DNA of 64,000 nt from Tenericutes bacterium MO-XQ (lineage in GTDB: Bacteria; Bacillota_I; Bacilli_A; Acholeplasmatales; Acholeplasmataceae): contig CP017948.1 in assembly GCA_002838185.1 (NCBI GenBank), positions 372,001 to 436,000 on the forward strand. Reading direction: 5' to 3'. Each line of letters starts with the position of its first letter. Within the stretch, counting starts at the first letter, position 1. The translations under genes and the position numbers were made by a program. The notes below the pieces were generated by a model, which made no database searches, was not told the origin of the DNA, and saw only the letters and a program-made list of their open reading frames with translations. Shown piece by piece: positions 16,311 to 26,174 of the stretch.

Positions 16311-18155
16311 ATGCGTACAATAAAATTGTTTAGCTTAGCTAAGGGGTTCGTTTTTTTATTTTTGATTGCTGCAATTTTAACAGCAGTTCATCAATATGCA
16401 TACTCAAATGTTCCCTTATTCACACAATATTTAATTAAAACTTTATTAGCACAACCAGGTATTGCTGATCAAACAGTAAGTGTAGGTGAAGTCAACCTAC
16501 CTACTTTTGTTTTAAACTTTTTTAGACAGGATACTGAGGTTTTAAATATTATCTTAAGAATTGCGAGTGCCTTACTGATTTTACAGGTATTTAGATTTTC
16601 CTTAAGATTTTTCGAGTTATGGATTAAAGGTGCTTTATTAGAAAAGCTAGCAGAAAAATTAAGAATTCGATTATATGGACATATTCAAGATCTAAACTAT
16701 GAATTCCATAACAATGCAGATACTGGAGATCTTATCCAAAGATGTACTACAGATGTTGAGACAACAACTACATTCTTGACAACTAGAATGTTAGATTTTA
16801 TCTACTTACTAGTAACATTGTTATTTGGTGCTTATCAACTATATTATATTAATCCTACAATGGTATGGATTTCATTATCACTGATTCCGCTTGTAGCAAC
16901 ATCATCTATCATTTATTTCATTAAAATCGATAAAATTTTCCAAAATATCGAAGAAACTGAATCTAAAATGATGACTGTTGTCCAAGAAAACTTATCTGGA
17001 TCAAGAGTTGTAAGAGCATTTGCGAATGAAGCTTTTGAAGTTACTAAAATGGAAACTAAAAACAGAGAGTATGCTAACGCTTTAAAAAAAGCAAACAGTA
17101 TTGTAGCTATTTACTGGGGTTCTATGGACTTCATTAGTATTACCCAATATTTAGTAATTATTGCTATTGGTGTCTATGCAGTTAGAAATCAAACGATGGA
17201 TGCTGCTGGTGTTGTTGCTTCATTATCTCTTGTTGGTATGCTTATTTGGCCAGTAAGAGGATTAGGTCGTATCATTAACGATTACGGAAAAGCACTTGTT
17301 GCTTCTGATCGTATACACCATATCTTAGAACAATCTAGTGAATATGAAAATGATGGAAAAGAAGAACCAGAAATTAAAGGAAACATTGAATTTTCAAACG
17401 TTTCATTTAAATTTCCTGATACACAAGAACATCTCCTTAAGGATGTTAACTTCAACATCAAAGCTGGTCAAACAGTCGCAATCATTGGTCGTACAGGTAG
17501 TGGTAAATCAACCATCATTAACCTTTTAATGCGTATGCATGAATATCAAAATGGACATATCTCTATTGATGGTGTGCCGTTAAAAGAAATCAATAAAAAA
17601 TATATTAGAAAACAAATTGGTGTCGTTTTACAAGATCCATTCTTGTACTCGAAAACAATTTATGAAAATATCGCAATTGCAGATAAAGATGCAGTTAAAG
17701 ATCGAGTGATTAAAGCAGCAGAGATTGCAGCACTTGAAAAAGATATTAGAACCTTTAAAAAAGGATATGAAACCATCGTTGGTGAAAAAGGTACAACGTT
17801 ATCTGGAGGACAAAAACAAAGAGTTGCAATCGCACGTGTCCTTGTTCAAGATAAACCAATCCTTATTTTTGATGATGCTTTAAGTGCAGTAGATACACAA
17901 ACAGACATTATGATTAGACAAGCACTTCTTGCTAAATCGAACCAACAAACAACCATCATCATTACACATCGTATTACAACCGCTAAAGAAGCAGATCAAA
18001 TTATCGTCTTAGATAAAGGTACAATTCAAGCGATTGGTACACATGATGAGTTAAGTAAACAAGATGGTTTATACAAGAAGCTTTGGGATATCCAAGGTAA
18101 ATTAGAAAAAGCGTTTGAAGAAACGTTAGAGGTAGGTGAAGATCATGCATCATGA
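16311..18155 (+). CDS. ABC exporter half-transporter, degenerate-Walker-B subunit
   Basis: A fused transmembrane/ATPase half-transporter of about 614 residues with six predicted membrane spans in the first ~320. The nucleotide domain has GRTGSGKST, signature LSGGQKQR and Walker B ILIFDDALSAVD, in which Asp replaces the catalytic Glu. That is the hallmark of one half of heterodimeric multidrug exporters (TM287/BmrC class). Three ATG codons lie in tandem; the third (16311) has the best spacing to AGGAGG, the first is at 16305. It overlaps its partner by 11 bp. Substrate unknown. Confidence 0.9.
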   Translation: MRTIKLFSLAKGFVFLFLIAAILTAVHQYAYSNVPLFTQYLIKTLLAQPGIADQTVSVGEVNLPTFVLNFFRQDTEVLNIILRIASALLILQVFRFSLRFFELWIKGALLEKLAEKLRIRLYGHIQDLNYEFHNNADTGDLIQRCTTDVETTTTFLTTRMLDFIYLLVTLLFGAYQLYYINPTMVWISLSLIPLVATSSIIYFIKIDKIFQNIEETESKMMTVVQENLSGSRVVRAFANEAFEVTKMETKNREYANALKKANSIVAIYWGSMDFISITQYLVIIAIGVYAVRNQTMDAAGVVASLSLVGMLIWPVRGLGRIINDYGKALVASDRIHHILEQSSEYENDGKEEPEIKGNIEFSNVSFKFPDTQEHLLKDVNFNIKAGQTVAIIGRTGSGKSTIINLLMRMHEYQNGHISIDGVPLKEINKKYIRKQIGVVLQDPFLYSKTIYENIAIADKDAVKDRVIKAAEIAALEKDIRTFKKGYETIVGEKGTTLSGGQKQRVAIARVLVQDKPILIFDDALSAVDTQTDIMIRQALLAKSNQQTTIIITHRITTAKEADQIIVLDKGTIQAIGTHDELSKQDGLYKKLWDIQGKLEKAFEETLEVGEDHAS

Positions 18156-19974
18156 AGATGATGTGAATGTTGAGTATAAAGTTCAACTATCTACCTGGAA
18201 AAAAATTATAGGCATCGTCTTTTCTTCTAAAAAAAGAATTGGTTTACTCATTGCATTTTCAAGTATGGTTGCCGTCTTAGACGCACTCATACCATTAGTT
18301 AATCGTTATGCAGTAGACGTATTCTTTGTTGGTGGAGATTATTCAACCTGGCCATATTTTGTTGCAGTTAATTTACTGATTGCTTTAGGCTTTGGGATTG
18401 CTGTTTGGGGATTTATCCACCAAGCTGGTATTATCGAAGCTGAAACAAGTTATGAGCTTAGAAGACAGGCATTTAAAAACTTACAAAGATTATCATATAG
18501 TTATTTTGATCAAACACCTCAAGGGTGGATTATGGCCAGAATGACATCTGATGCTAGACGATTATCACTAATTATTTCATGGGGGATTGTTGACTTCGTA
18601 TGGGCAGGATTATCAATGATTATGATACTGATTGTCCTTTATGTCACATTCTTTAAATTAGCACTGATTGTATCTATTATTGTGCCAGTGATGTTTATTA
18701 TTGCGTATTTCTTTAGAAAACTCATTTTAAAGCAACATCGTATTGCAAGAAAACATAACTCGCAATTAACAGCACAATATAACGAAGGATTCTTAGGTGC
18801 AAAAACAACAAAAAGTTTAAGTATTGAAGGTCAAAACTTTGATGAATTTGCATATACAGCGCATCAACTTAAAAGAGCAAGTATCAAAGCTGTGATTTCA
18901 TCAGCATTATTTTCTTCAATCATATTAGTTCTTGCATATATAGCGGTAGGAACAACAATGTTCCAAGGGTCAATCTACGTATTAGAGTTTGTTATTACCG
19001 TAGGGACTCTACAAATGTTTATTGCTTATACAATTAATTTCTTTGAGCCTATCATGGCAATATCTAGAATTTTATCAGATTTCCAAAATGCACAAGCGTC
19101 AGCTGAACGTATCGTTGGATTAATTGAAACAAAATCTGATTTAACAGATACAAAAGAAGTTGAAGAAATCTATGGGACTTTATTTGAAGATAAAATTGAA
19201 AACTGGGAAGAACTTAACGGTGAAGTGGAGTTCAAAGATGTTACTTTCTATTATTTAGAAAATGAAATCATTTTGGAAAACTTCAATTTAAAGGTTAAAC
19301 CAGGTCAAAGTGTAGCTTTAGTTGGTCATACAGGATCAGGGAAAACAACACTTGTTAACTTGCTTGCGAGATTTTATGAACCAAAATCAGGAAGTATTTT
19401 GATAGATCAAAAAGATTATAGACAAAGAAGTATACACTGGTTACATAAACGCTTAGGTTATGTTTTACAAAGTCCACATTTATTTAGTACGAATGTATTA
19501 GAAAATATAAGATATGGACGTTTGGATGCAACTGATGAAGAAGTTATCTATGCAGCTAAAATGGTTGGCGTTGATGATTTTGTTAAAAAATTAGAAAAAG
19601 GATACGATACTTTTGTTGGCGAAGGCGGGAATTTATTATCCGTTGGTCAAAAACAGTTGATATCATTTGCTAGAGCAGTCTTAGCAGATCCTAAAATACT
19701 AATTCTAGATGAAGCAACTTCATCCATTGACTCTGAATCAGAACTAGTCATTCAGTATGCAACAGACAAACTATTAAAGGGTAGAACAAGTTTTATTATT
19801 GCCCACAGATTATCAACTATTGTCAATAGCGATTTAATTGTAATGCTTGACATGGGGAAAATTATTGAAATGGGAACTCACGATGAACTCATTGCGAAAC
19901 GTGGACACTATTTCGAACTTTATCGCAATCAATTTATTAGAGAAGGCGAAGATAAACTTAGCTTAGAGTTATAA
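18145..19974 (+). CDS. ABC exporter half-transporter, catalytic-Glu subunit
   Basis: Partner of the preceding gene, about 609 residues, with six membrane spans and then an ATPase domain. Walker A is GHTGSGKTT and Walker B ILILDEATSSID has the catalytic Glu, but the signature is altered to LSVGQ. In the head-to-tail dimer this signature faces the Asp-type Walker B of the first subunit, giving one dead and one active ATP site. ATG at 18145 lies behind AGGTAGGTGA; a GTG nine bases earlier is less likely. Confidence 0.9.
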   Translation: MHHEDDVNVEYKVQLSTWKKIIGIVFSSKKRIGLLIAFSSMVAVLDALIPLVNRYAVDVFFVGGDYSTWPYFVAVNLLIALGFGIAVWGFIHQAGIIEAETSYELRRQAFKNLQRLSYSYFDQTPQGWIMARMTSDARRLSLIISWGIVDFVWAGLSMIMILIVLYVTFFKLALIVSIIVPVMFIIAYFFRKLILKQHRIARKHNSQLTAQYNEGFLGAKTTKSLSIEGQNFDEFAYTAHQLKRASIKAVISSALFSSIILVLAYIAVGTTMFQGSIYVLEFVITVGTLQMFIAYTINFFEPIMAISRILSDFQNAQASAERIVGLIETKSDLTDTKEVEEIYGTLFEDKIENWEELNGEVEFKDVTFYYLENEIILENFNLKVKPGQSVALVGHTGSGKTTLVNLLARFYEPKSGSILIDQKDYRQRSIHWLHKRLGYVLQSPHLFSTNVLENIRYGRLDATDEEVIYAAKMVGVDDFVKKLEKGYDTFVGEGGNLLSVGQKQLISFARAVLADPKILILDEATSSIDSESELVIQYATDKLLKGRTSFIIAHRLSTIVNSDLIVMLDMGKIIEMGTHDELIAKRGHYFELYRNQFIREGEDKLSLEL

Positions 19975-19980
19975 AAAAGT

Positions 19981-20035
19981 AAAAAGACATCTTCATATCT
20001 ACTATGATGTAGAGGTGAATAAGATGTCTTTTTTG
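19981..20035 (+). terminator. 13-bp perfect hairpin spanning the ABC operon end and the next start codon
   Basis: AAAAAGACATCTT (19981-19993) is perfectly complementary to AAGATGTCTTTTT (20021-20033). A smaller TCTAC/GTAGA hairpin (19998-20013) sits in the loop. The 3' arm ends in a T run, so it can terminate the ABC operon. It also contains the ATG (20024) of the next gene, and the ribosome binding site is in the loop, so it could hide that start. Confidence 0.6.
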
Positions 20036-22084
20036 TTATCCTTTTTTAAATGGACGATATGCTTAACCCAAGTCATATGGACACATACAGAAATTGATGT
20101 TCCTGTTTACAGTGATTTAGAAGATTATATTGAAATCCCTAAAGCTAAGTTATCAATCGATGGAGTTTTGGTTGATGATATACCAAGTTATGTAAGAGAT
20201 GGTGTCAATAGAACTTTTTTATCAACTGTTGTTACAAGTTATTGTAAAACATATTATATCTATTTTGAAGCTTATTTTGAAGACTATAATATCAATGAGA
20301 AGCAGTTGATTCAAATCAATGTAGTAGATCAAATAAAACCAAAAATCACATATATCCCAACCTATCAAATTGATGTTTATGGTGAACCACCAGATTTATA
20401 TCAACATCTTATATTTAGTGATAACTATGATGCTGTAGAAGATCTTGATATCTTCATAGATGATCAGTTGGTTAATTATGATATTGTTGGTACTTATGAT
20501 ATTGTTTATTTAATCAAAGATACATCGGGTAATGAGAATAGATATACAAGGACGCTTGAAGTCATTGATAGACATCCACCCATACAAGAAATGATCAATC
20601 CATTAATTATTGAAGTACATGAACTTTTAAATATTAATGATTATATAGATTTTAAAGACAATTATGATCAAATCTTAAATATCAATGTCATCGGTGATGA
20701 AGAGCCTTTTGATCAATTAGGATACTACGATATTAAAGTGGTTGCTGTTGATCGGTCAAAAAATGTAAGTGAGATTTCTTATATCCTAGAAGTTGTTGAT
20801 CAAACACCACCGGATTTAATTTTAGTCTCATATCCACCACCATTAGATATTTTTGAAGCTTTTGATTTAGAGGATTGTTATCAGTATGTTTTATCATATA
20901 CGGACAACTATGACGAACTAAATCAAGATGATATAAAAATCATTTATGATGTTGATATCAATCGGGTTGGAAAATATCAAATCTATTTTGAAATATCAGA
21001 TCATTCGGGAAATAAAACAAACAAAACGTTAAGCATTGAAGTTAAAGATCAAGTTGGACCCAGTATTGAGATAAATACACCACTTGTGTTTGAAGTTTTC
21101 TCACAAAAACCAATCATCAGAAGTCTCATAACCATAGATGATAATTACTGTGATGATGCAGCAATTGATGTTGATATTAAAGAAAAAATAGATATGAACA
21201 AGATAGGTTTTTACGAATTAACTATAGAAGCTAGCGATGCTTATGATAATAAAACCATTCTATATACCACCATTGAAATTATTGACACAATACCACCTGA
21301 AATCACTCAAGTAAGCGACATCCTGCTTTCCGATTTTGAAGAAAAAGAGTTATCAATCTATTTTAATGCTTATGATGCTTATGATTTAGACCATACAATT
21401 ATAGAAGTTTTAGATCATGAAGTTGATTATAAAAAAGTCGGTGTTTATGAAATCACGGTCATGGCTTATGACCAATCAAATAATCAAGCAACATTGATTA
21501 CTGAAGTGTTTGTTGTTGATGTAGAACCTCCAGTTTTAGAGCTGACTTGTACCGAACTATTGATCAATCTTAATCAAATTGATATTGACTATTTATCTTA
21601 TGTGAATCAAGTTAGTGATAATTATTCACAATTAACTATCTATGATTTAATCATTGATTCTAATCTTGATACGCTTAATTTAGGTAAATACGAAATCACA
21701 TATACTTTAGTTGATCAATCATTTAATCAAACAACATTAATCTTAACTGTATTTGTTGTCGATCAAGAACCACCTGTCATTGAAGGATCAAACTTATATA
21801 AAAATATGTTTGATAGTGTTGATGTTATGGAAGGTATTTATGTGAGCGATAACGTAACTGTCTATGAAATATATAGCTCAATAGAACTTTTAGATACAAG
21901 TTATCCGGGTTCTTATGAAGTTTATTATGTTGCAATCGATAGTAGTGGGAATCAAAGTAGTTTTAGCCGCATGATCTATATTAGCGAAACAAATGAACCA
22001 TTTACTCTTGAGGAGTTTACACCTATTATCGTTATTGTACTTGTTGGTCTTTCCATATTATATTATCTCTATAAAAAATTGTAG
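20024..22084 (+). CDS. Membrane-anchored surface protein with Ig-like (DUF5011/HYR-like) repeats
   Basis: About 686 residues. The N-terminus has a short signal-like hydrophobic segment (SFLLSFFKWTICLTQVIW), the C-terminus a membrane span (IIVIVLVGLSILYYLY) and basic tail, so the body should face outside. Roughly eight ~75-residue beta-type repeats share the pattern VVDQxxP..I, SDNYD, GxYDIxVxAxDxSxN and a trailing VIDxxPP. This is typical of bacterial Ig-like/HYR domains. There is no LPXTG, as expected in a wall-less cell. Start ATG at 20024 follows AGAGGTGA. Function presumably adhesion or surface structure; unknown. Confidence 0.7.
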   Translation: MSFLLSFFKWTICLTQVIWTHTEIDVPVYSDLEDYIEIPKAKLSIDGVLVDDIPSYVRDGVNRTFLSTVVTSYCKTYYIYFEAYFEDYNINEKQLIQINVVDQIKPKITYIPTYQIDVYGEPPDLYQHLIFSDNYDAVEDLDIFIDDQLVNYDIVGTYDIVYLIKDTSGNENRYTRTLEVIDRHPPIQEMINPLIIEVHELLNINDYIDFKDNYDQILNINVIGDEEPFDQLGYYDIKVVAVDRSKNVSEISYILEVVDQTPPDLILVSYPPPLDIFEAFDLEDCYQYVLSYTDNYDELNQDDIKIIYDVDINRVGKYQIYFEISDHSGNKTNKTLSIEVKDQVGPSIEINTPLVFEVFSQKPIIRSLITIDDNYCDDAAIDVDIKEKIDMNKIGFYELTIEASDAYDNKTILYTTIEIIDTIPPEITQVSDILLSDFEEKELSIYFNAYDAYDLDHTIIEVLDHEVDYKKVGVYEITVMAYDQSNNQATLITEVFVVDVEPPVLELTCTELLINLNQIDIDYLSYVNQVSDNYSQLTIYDLIIDSNLDTLNLGKYEITYTLVDQSFNQTTLILTVFVVDQEPPVIEGSNLYKNMFDSVDVMEGIYVSDNVTVYEIYSSIELLDTSYPGSYEVYYVAIDSSGNQSSFSRMIYISETNEPFTLEEFTPIIVIVLVGLSILYYLYKKL

Positions 22085-22093
22085 TTATATCTT

Positions 22094-22122
22094 TTGACTT
22101 TAACCTTTATTTAAACTATAAT
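22094..22122 (+). promoter_or_regulatory. Strong promoter of the flavodoxin gene
   Basis: TTGACT (22094-22099), 17 bp, TATAAT (22117-22122). Confidence 0.8.
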
Positions 22123-22160
22123 ATGAACGTAAATTAAGAAACATAAAGGAGTGTCTATAC

Positions 22161-22589
22161 ATGGCAGACGTATTAGTCGTATATTGGAGTGGTACAGGTA
22201 ACACTGAAATCATGGCAGAAAAAGTTAAAGAAGGTTTAGAAGCTGAGGGATTATCAGTAGATTACAGATCTGTTGATGCAATCGAAGTTGATGAAGCATT
22301 AGCTTTTGATAAAATTGCATTCGGATGCCCATCAATGGGTGTTGAAACACTAGAAGAAGATGAGTTCGAACCATTCTTTGAAGAATTAGAAGGTTCATTA
22401 TCAGGAAAGAAAGTTGCTTTATTCGGATCTTACGGATGGGGCGAAGGCGAATGGATGGAAGCTTGGGAAGATCGTGTAAAAGATTCTGGAGCTGAGTTAT
22501 TCGAAGGCGGATTGAAAATCAATTCAACACCAAGCTCTGAAGAAGAGGAAGAATGTGTTGAATTTGGTAAGTCATTTGCTAAATTCTAA
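22161..22589 (+). CDS. Flavodoxin
   Basis: A 142-residue FMN electron carrier. The phosphate-binding loop is YWSGTGNTEIMAE, flavin-stacking regions are GCPSMGVE and GSYGWGEGEWM, and the protein is strongly acidic as expected. It is a monocistronic unit between a near-consensus promoter and a terminator, with AAAGGAG before the ATG, which suggests high expression. In anaerobic Firmicutes, flavodoxins serve pyruvate oxidoreductase-type and other low-potential reactions; the partner is not in this window. Confidence 0.95.
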   Translation: MADVLVVYWSGTGNTEIMAEKVKEGLEAEGLSVDYRSVDAIEVDEALAFDKIAFGCPSMGVETLEEDEFEPFFEELEGSLSGKKVALFGSYGWGEGEWMEAWEDRVKDSGAELFEGGLKINSTPSSEEEEECVEFGKSFAKF

Positions 22590-22598
22590 GAATATATG

Positions 22599-22626
22599 AA
22601 AAATGCTAATCTTAGCATTTTTTTTA
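22599..22626 (+). terminator. Intrinsic terminator after flavodoxin
   Basis: AAAAATGCTAA (22599-22609), two bases, TTAGCATTTTT (22612-22622) and further T. Confidence 0.85.
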
Positions 22627-22634
22627 TAACAAGC

Positions 22635-22662
22635 TTTAAAGAATTTAAAAAGCATGTATAAT
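22635..22662 (+). promoter_or_regulatory. Promoter of dnaE
   Basis: TTTAAA (22635-22640), 16 bp, TATAAT (22657-22662). Transcription would start near 22669, which excludes the GTG at 22671 as start codon. Confidence 0.6.
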
Positions 22663-22679
22663 AAATATAGGTGAAGCAA

Positions 22680-25646
22680 ATGATTGGAGTTATAGGCATA
22701 CAAAGTTCATATTCAATGTTAAAAAATACCATACCCATGGAAACTTTAGTGAAAGAAGCTAAGGCTCGTGGATATGATTTTTTAGCTTTAAGCGATGAGC
22801 AACTTCATGGTATGCTTCATTTTTATCGTTTAACTCAAAATTATGGTATTAAACCAATTTTAGGATTAACAGTAGAAATCCCTTATGGTTTAGGAAAAAC
22901 TTCATTTTTGATATATGTCAAAAACCAAGAGGGATATCAAAATTTACTGCAAATCAGTTTGTTAAAAAGCCAACAAGAATTATCCTATGAGAATTTAATC
23001 TCACATCAAAAGGGATTGATTTTCGTTAGCAATCAACACTCCATCATCGATCAGCATTTATTAAATAAAGATATGAATCAAGCGATGGATATAACAATTG
23101 AGTTTAAACAAAAGTTTGAAAGCTTTTATTTAGGTTTATCCCTAGATGACTTTGATCATGAGATTGTGGTTGCGCCTGCGTTAAAGCAATTATCTGAAAA
23201 GTTAAATATTAAGATGTTACCACTACATCAAACTGGTTATTTAAATACTGAAGATAAATCTGTTTATGAAGCATTAATTAAAATAGAAAATGAACAAAAT
23301 CAAGTTAAAGAAGGTGCAGATTTTCATTTGCTTGATCAACATGAAATTAAAAACCTTTTTTCAGAATATAAAGTGGTTTTTGATCACTTAAATGATTTCA
23401 TTAATTCTGTGAGCTATATATGGGAAAAACCTACATTTGATATGCCTAAATATGACATTAAAGGATCATCATCTAAGGCATTTATCAAATCATTAGCAAT
23501 CAAGGGATTAAAGAAAAGGTTAGAAAAAACGAATAAAGATCATAAAATCTATCAAGAACGTTTACTATATGAACTTGATATCATTCATAAGATGGGATTT
23601 GATCACTATTTCCTAATTGTATTTGATTTTGTTAGATATGCAAAAACTCATGATATATATGTTGGACCTGGTAGAGGTAGTGCTGCTGGATCCTTAGTTT
23701 CATATTGCTTAGGTATAACAGATATTGATCCAATCGAGTATCATCTTTTATTTGAGAGATTTTTAAATCCAGAACGTATCACGATGCCAGATATTGATAT
23801 GGATTTTCCAGATAATAAACGTGATGAAGTTATACAATATGTTCAAGAAAAATACGGTAAAAATCATATGATTTCTATCGTAACTTTTGGTACATTTGCA
23901 TTAAGATCATCGATTAGAGATATTGCAAGAGTAATGAAGATAGACTTGCAAAGAGTCAACGCAATCATTAAAAGAGTACTTAATGAACAAGTCGATACTA
24001 AAGATGAAGAAACGGTAAGATTATTAAAAGTGGCTAAAAAAATAGAAGGATTACCAAGACACACAGGTACTCATGCAGCAGGTATGATTTTAGCAGAACA
24101 AGATTTATTAAATTATATCCCGCTACAACAATCATCACAAGGTTTTTATCAATCCCAATTTGAGGCTAGTGACTTAGAGTCATTAGGTCTACTTAAGATT
24201 GACTTTTTAGGTATTAGAAATCTACAGATTATTGATGATGTTTGTAAACTCATTCAAAAAGAAAATCCAACCTTCAATATTAAAGACATACCTCTTGATG
24301 ATACAAAAACATATGAGCTATTAAGTCAAGCTTCAACTGAAGGTATTTTTCAATTGGAATCTAGTGGTATGAGAAATGTTTTAAGAAAATTAAAACCAAA
24401 TCATTTCGAAGATATCGTTGCGATTTTAGCTCTTTTTAGACCAGGTCCAATGGAAAATATTGATGAGTATATTGAAAGAAGAAATGGAAAAAAATACACA
24501 TATATCCACCCAAATCTAAAAGATATTTTAGAACCTACTTACGGGATTATTATCTATCAAGAACAAATCATGAGAATCGCAAATGAGTTTGCTGGATATA
24601 CGCTTGCTGAAGCGGATTTACTAAGAAGAGGTATATCTAAGAAAAATAAAGATATCTTAGAAAAAGAAAGTGTTAGATTCATTGAAAAATGTGCAGAAAA
24701 AAACTATCCTGAAGAGATAGGAAAAACCATATATGATTTAATTGTTAAGTTCGCTGATTATGGATTTAACAGAAGTCATAGTGTCGCTTATGGTATGGTT
24801 GCATATCAGATGGCATATTTAAAGGCAAATCATTATCAAAAATTTATGACGATATTACTTTCCAATGTGATTGGAAATGACCAAGCTATTTATGATTATA
24901 TTCTTGATTTAAGGAAAAATGGTATACAAGTAGAAGCACCAAACATTCAAATATCTACAGATCGATTTGAAATCAAAAATGATAAAATTTATATGCCTTT
25001 GACACAGATTAAAAGCATAGGCAAAACACTTGTCCAAAAGATTTTAGACATAAGAAAAGACGTCTCATTTGAAGATTTTCAAACGTTTAAGAACATCATA
25101 AAACCTGTCATTAATGATCGTAATATGGAAATGCTTATTCATAGTGGTGCACTAGATGTTTTTGGTCTTAATCATCACACGATGATAGAAAACAAAAACG
25201 CTGAACATGCTGGATATGAGATGTATATTTCAGATTTCAAACTTAAAACATATGAAGAATATAGTTTTATCACTTTAGCAATGCATGAAAAAGAAGCACT
25301 TGGATTTAATTTATCTTTCCATCCACTACGTATGTATGAATCTTACATCAAAGAAAATAAATTAGACACGATTGAAAATGCAAAACAAAAAAGTTATGCA
25401 CGTTTTTTAGGGTTTATGATTTCGAAAAAAGTAATTAAAACGAAACAAGGTAAACCTATGGCATTCTTAACAGTAGATGATGGTCAAAATCAAATTGAGT
25501 TAACACTCTTTTCAAATCATTATGAAAAGTATAAAGACATATTAGATGACAAAATTAAACTTTTTGAAGTTAAAGAAAATAAATTCAATGATAAAATAAC
25601 TTATATCATCGAAAAAATGTATACCATCAGTGAGGTGGTATCATGA
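22680..25646 (+). CDS. dnaE: DNA polymerase III alpha subunit, DnaE type
   Basis: Replicative polymerase of about 988 residues. An N-terminal PHP domain is followed by the C-family polymerase core with VGPGRGSAAGSLVSYCLGI and the catalytic acidic motif MPDIDMDFPDNKR. Further motifs are PRHTGTHAAGMIL, EGIFQLESSGM, LFRPGPMENIDEYIERRNG and FNRSHSVAYG. An OB-fold (GKPMAFLTVDDGQNQIELTLFS) lies at the C-terminus. It is shorter than E. coli DnaE (~1160), lacking most of the tail, which is usual in low-GC Gram-positive DnaE. ATG at 22680 follows AGGTGA. Confidence 0.95.
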   Translation: MIGVIGIQSSYSMLKNTIPMETLVKEAKARGYDFLALSDEQLHGMLHFYRLTQNYGIKPILGLTVEIPYGLGKTSFLIYVKNQEGYQNLLQISLLKSQQELSYENLISHQKGLIFVSNQHSIIDQHLLNKDMNQAMDITIEFKQKFESFYLGLSLDDFDHEIVVAPALKQLSEKLNIKMLPLHQTGYLNTEDKSVYEALIKIENEQNQVKEGADFHLLDQHEIKNLFSEYKVVFDHLNDFINSVSYIWEKPTFDMPKYDIKGSSSKAFIKSLAIKGLKKRLEKTNKDHKIYQERLLYELDIIHKMGFDHYFLIVFDFVRYAKTHDIYVGPGRGSAAGSLVSYCLGITDIDPIEYHLLFERFLNPERITMPDIDMDFPDNKRDEVIQYVQEKYGKNHMISIVTFGTFALRSSIRDIARVMKIDLQRVNAIIKRVLNEQVDTKDEETVRLLKVAKKIEGLPRHTGTHAAGMILAEQDLLNYIPLQQSSQGFYQSQFEASDLESLGLLKIDFLGIRNLQIIDDVCKLIQKENPTFNIKDIPLDDTKTYELLSQASTEGIFQLESSGMRNVLRKLKPNHFEDIVAILALFRPGPMENIDEYIERRNGKKYTYIHPNLKDILEPTYGIIIYQEQIMRIANEFAGYTLAEADLLRRGISKKNKDILEKESVRFIEKCAEKNYPEEIGKTIYDLIVKFADYGFNRSHSVAYGMVAYQMAYLKANHYQKFMTILLSNVIGNDQAIYDYILDLRKNGIQVEAPNIQISTDRFEIKNDKIYMPLTQIKSIGKTLVQKILDIRKDVSFEDFQTFKNIIKPVINDRNMEMLIHSGALDVFGLNHHTMIENKNAEHAGYEMYISDFKLKTYEEYSFITLAMHEKEALGFNLSFHPLRMYESYIKENKLDTIENAKQKSYARFLGFMISKKVIKTKQGKPMAFLTVDDGQNQIELTLFSNHYEKYKDILDDKIKLFEVKENKFNDKITYIIEKMYTISEVVS

Positions 25647-26167
25647 GATTTGATCATTGGTCAAAAGAGAAAAAACAAATGTTAGAATATGATTATCAAC
25701 AATTGTTTGCGGATCAAATCATGACACTAAAAAAATTGTATAGATTTAAGGCTGACCCTGAAATGTTTGAAGATATCATAACGAATATATCAACAACACT
25801 TTTTAACTTGCTTGAAAATCAACATTTTGAGTTTGTCGAAGAACTCATTGAACGCATGTTTTTATCGATACTTGCATATGATGTTGTGATTTATCAAAAA
25901 CGAAATTTCAGTGCTTTTAAGATGGACTTATATTTTTACAATGAATATAAAACCATTAGTATTAGAGGAATTACTATATCTTCAATTGAAGATTTAAAAT
26001 CAGCTATTGAATTAATCTTATTTGTTGGAAGAAAGTATGACCAACTATCTTTATCAGACATCGAAGAAGTAAAAAACATCGACTTATATCAATTAATTTC
26101 AGGATTCAATGAAACCTTTATAAAAAACAACATCAAACAACTCCAAGAAAAATTTTACATTCAATGA
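25643..26167 (+). CDS. Protein of unknown function, coupled to dnaE
   Basis: I do not recognise this 174-residue protein. It is soluble, rich in Leu, Ile, Phe and charged residues, mainly helical with a short beta segment around residues 90-110, and has no Cys motif or signal peptide. It overlaps dnaE by 4 bp (ATGA) and the CDF transporter gene begins 7 bp after it, so it is in the same transcript. The overlap makes a real gene very likely. Confidence 0.75.
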   Translation: MRFDHWSKEKKQMLEYDYQQLFADQIMTLKKLYRFKADPEMFEDIITNISTTLFNLLENQHFEFVEELIERMFLSILAYDVVIYQKRNFSAFKMDLYFYNEYKTISIRGITISSIEDLKSAIELILFVGRKYDQLSLSDIEEVKNIDLYQLISGFNETFIKNNIKQLQEKFYIQ

Positions 26168-26174
26168 GGTTATT

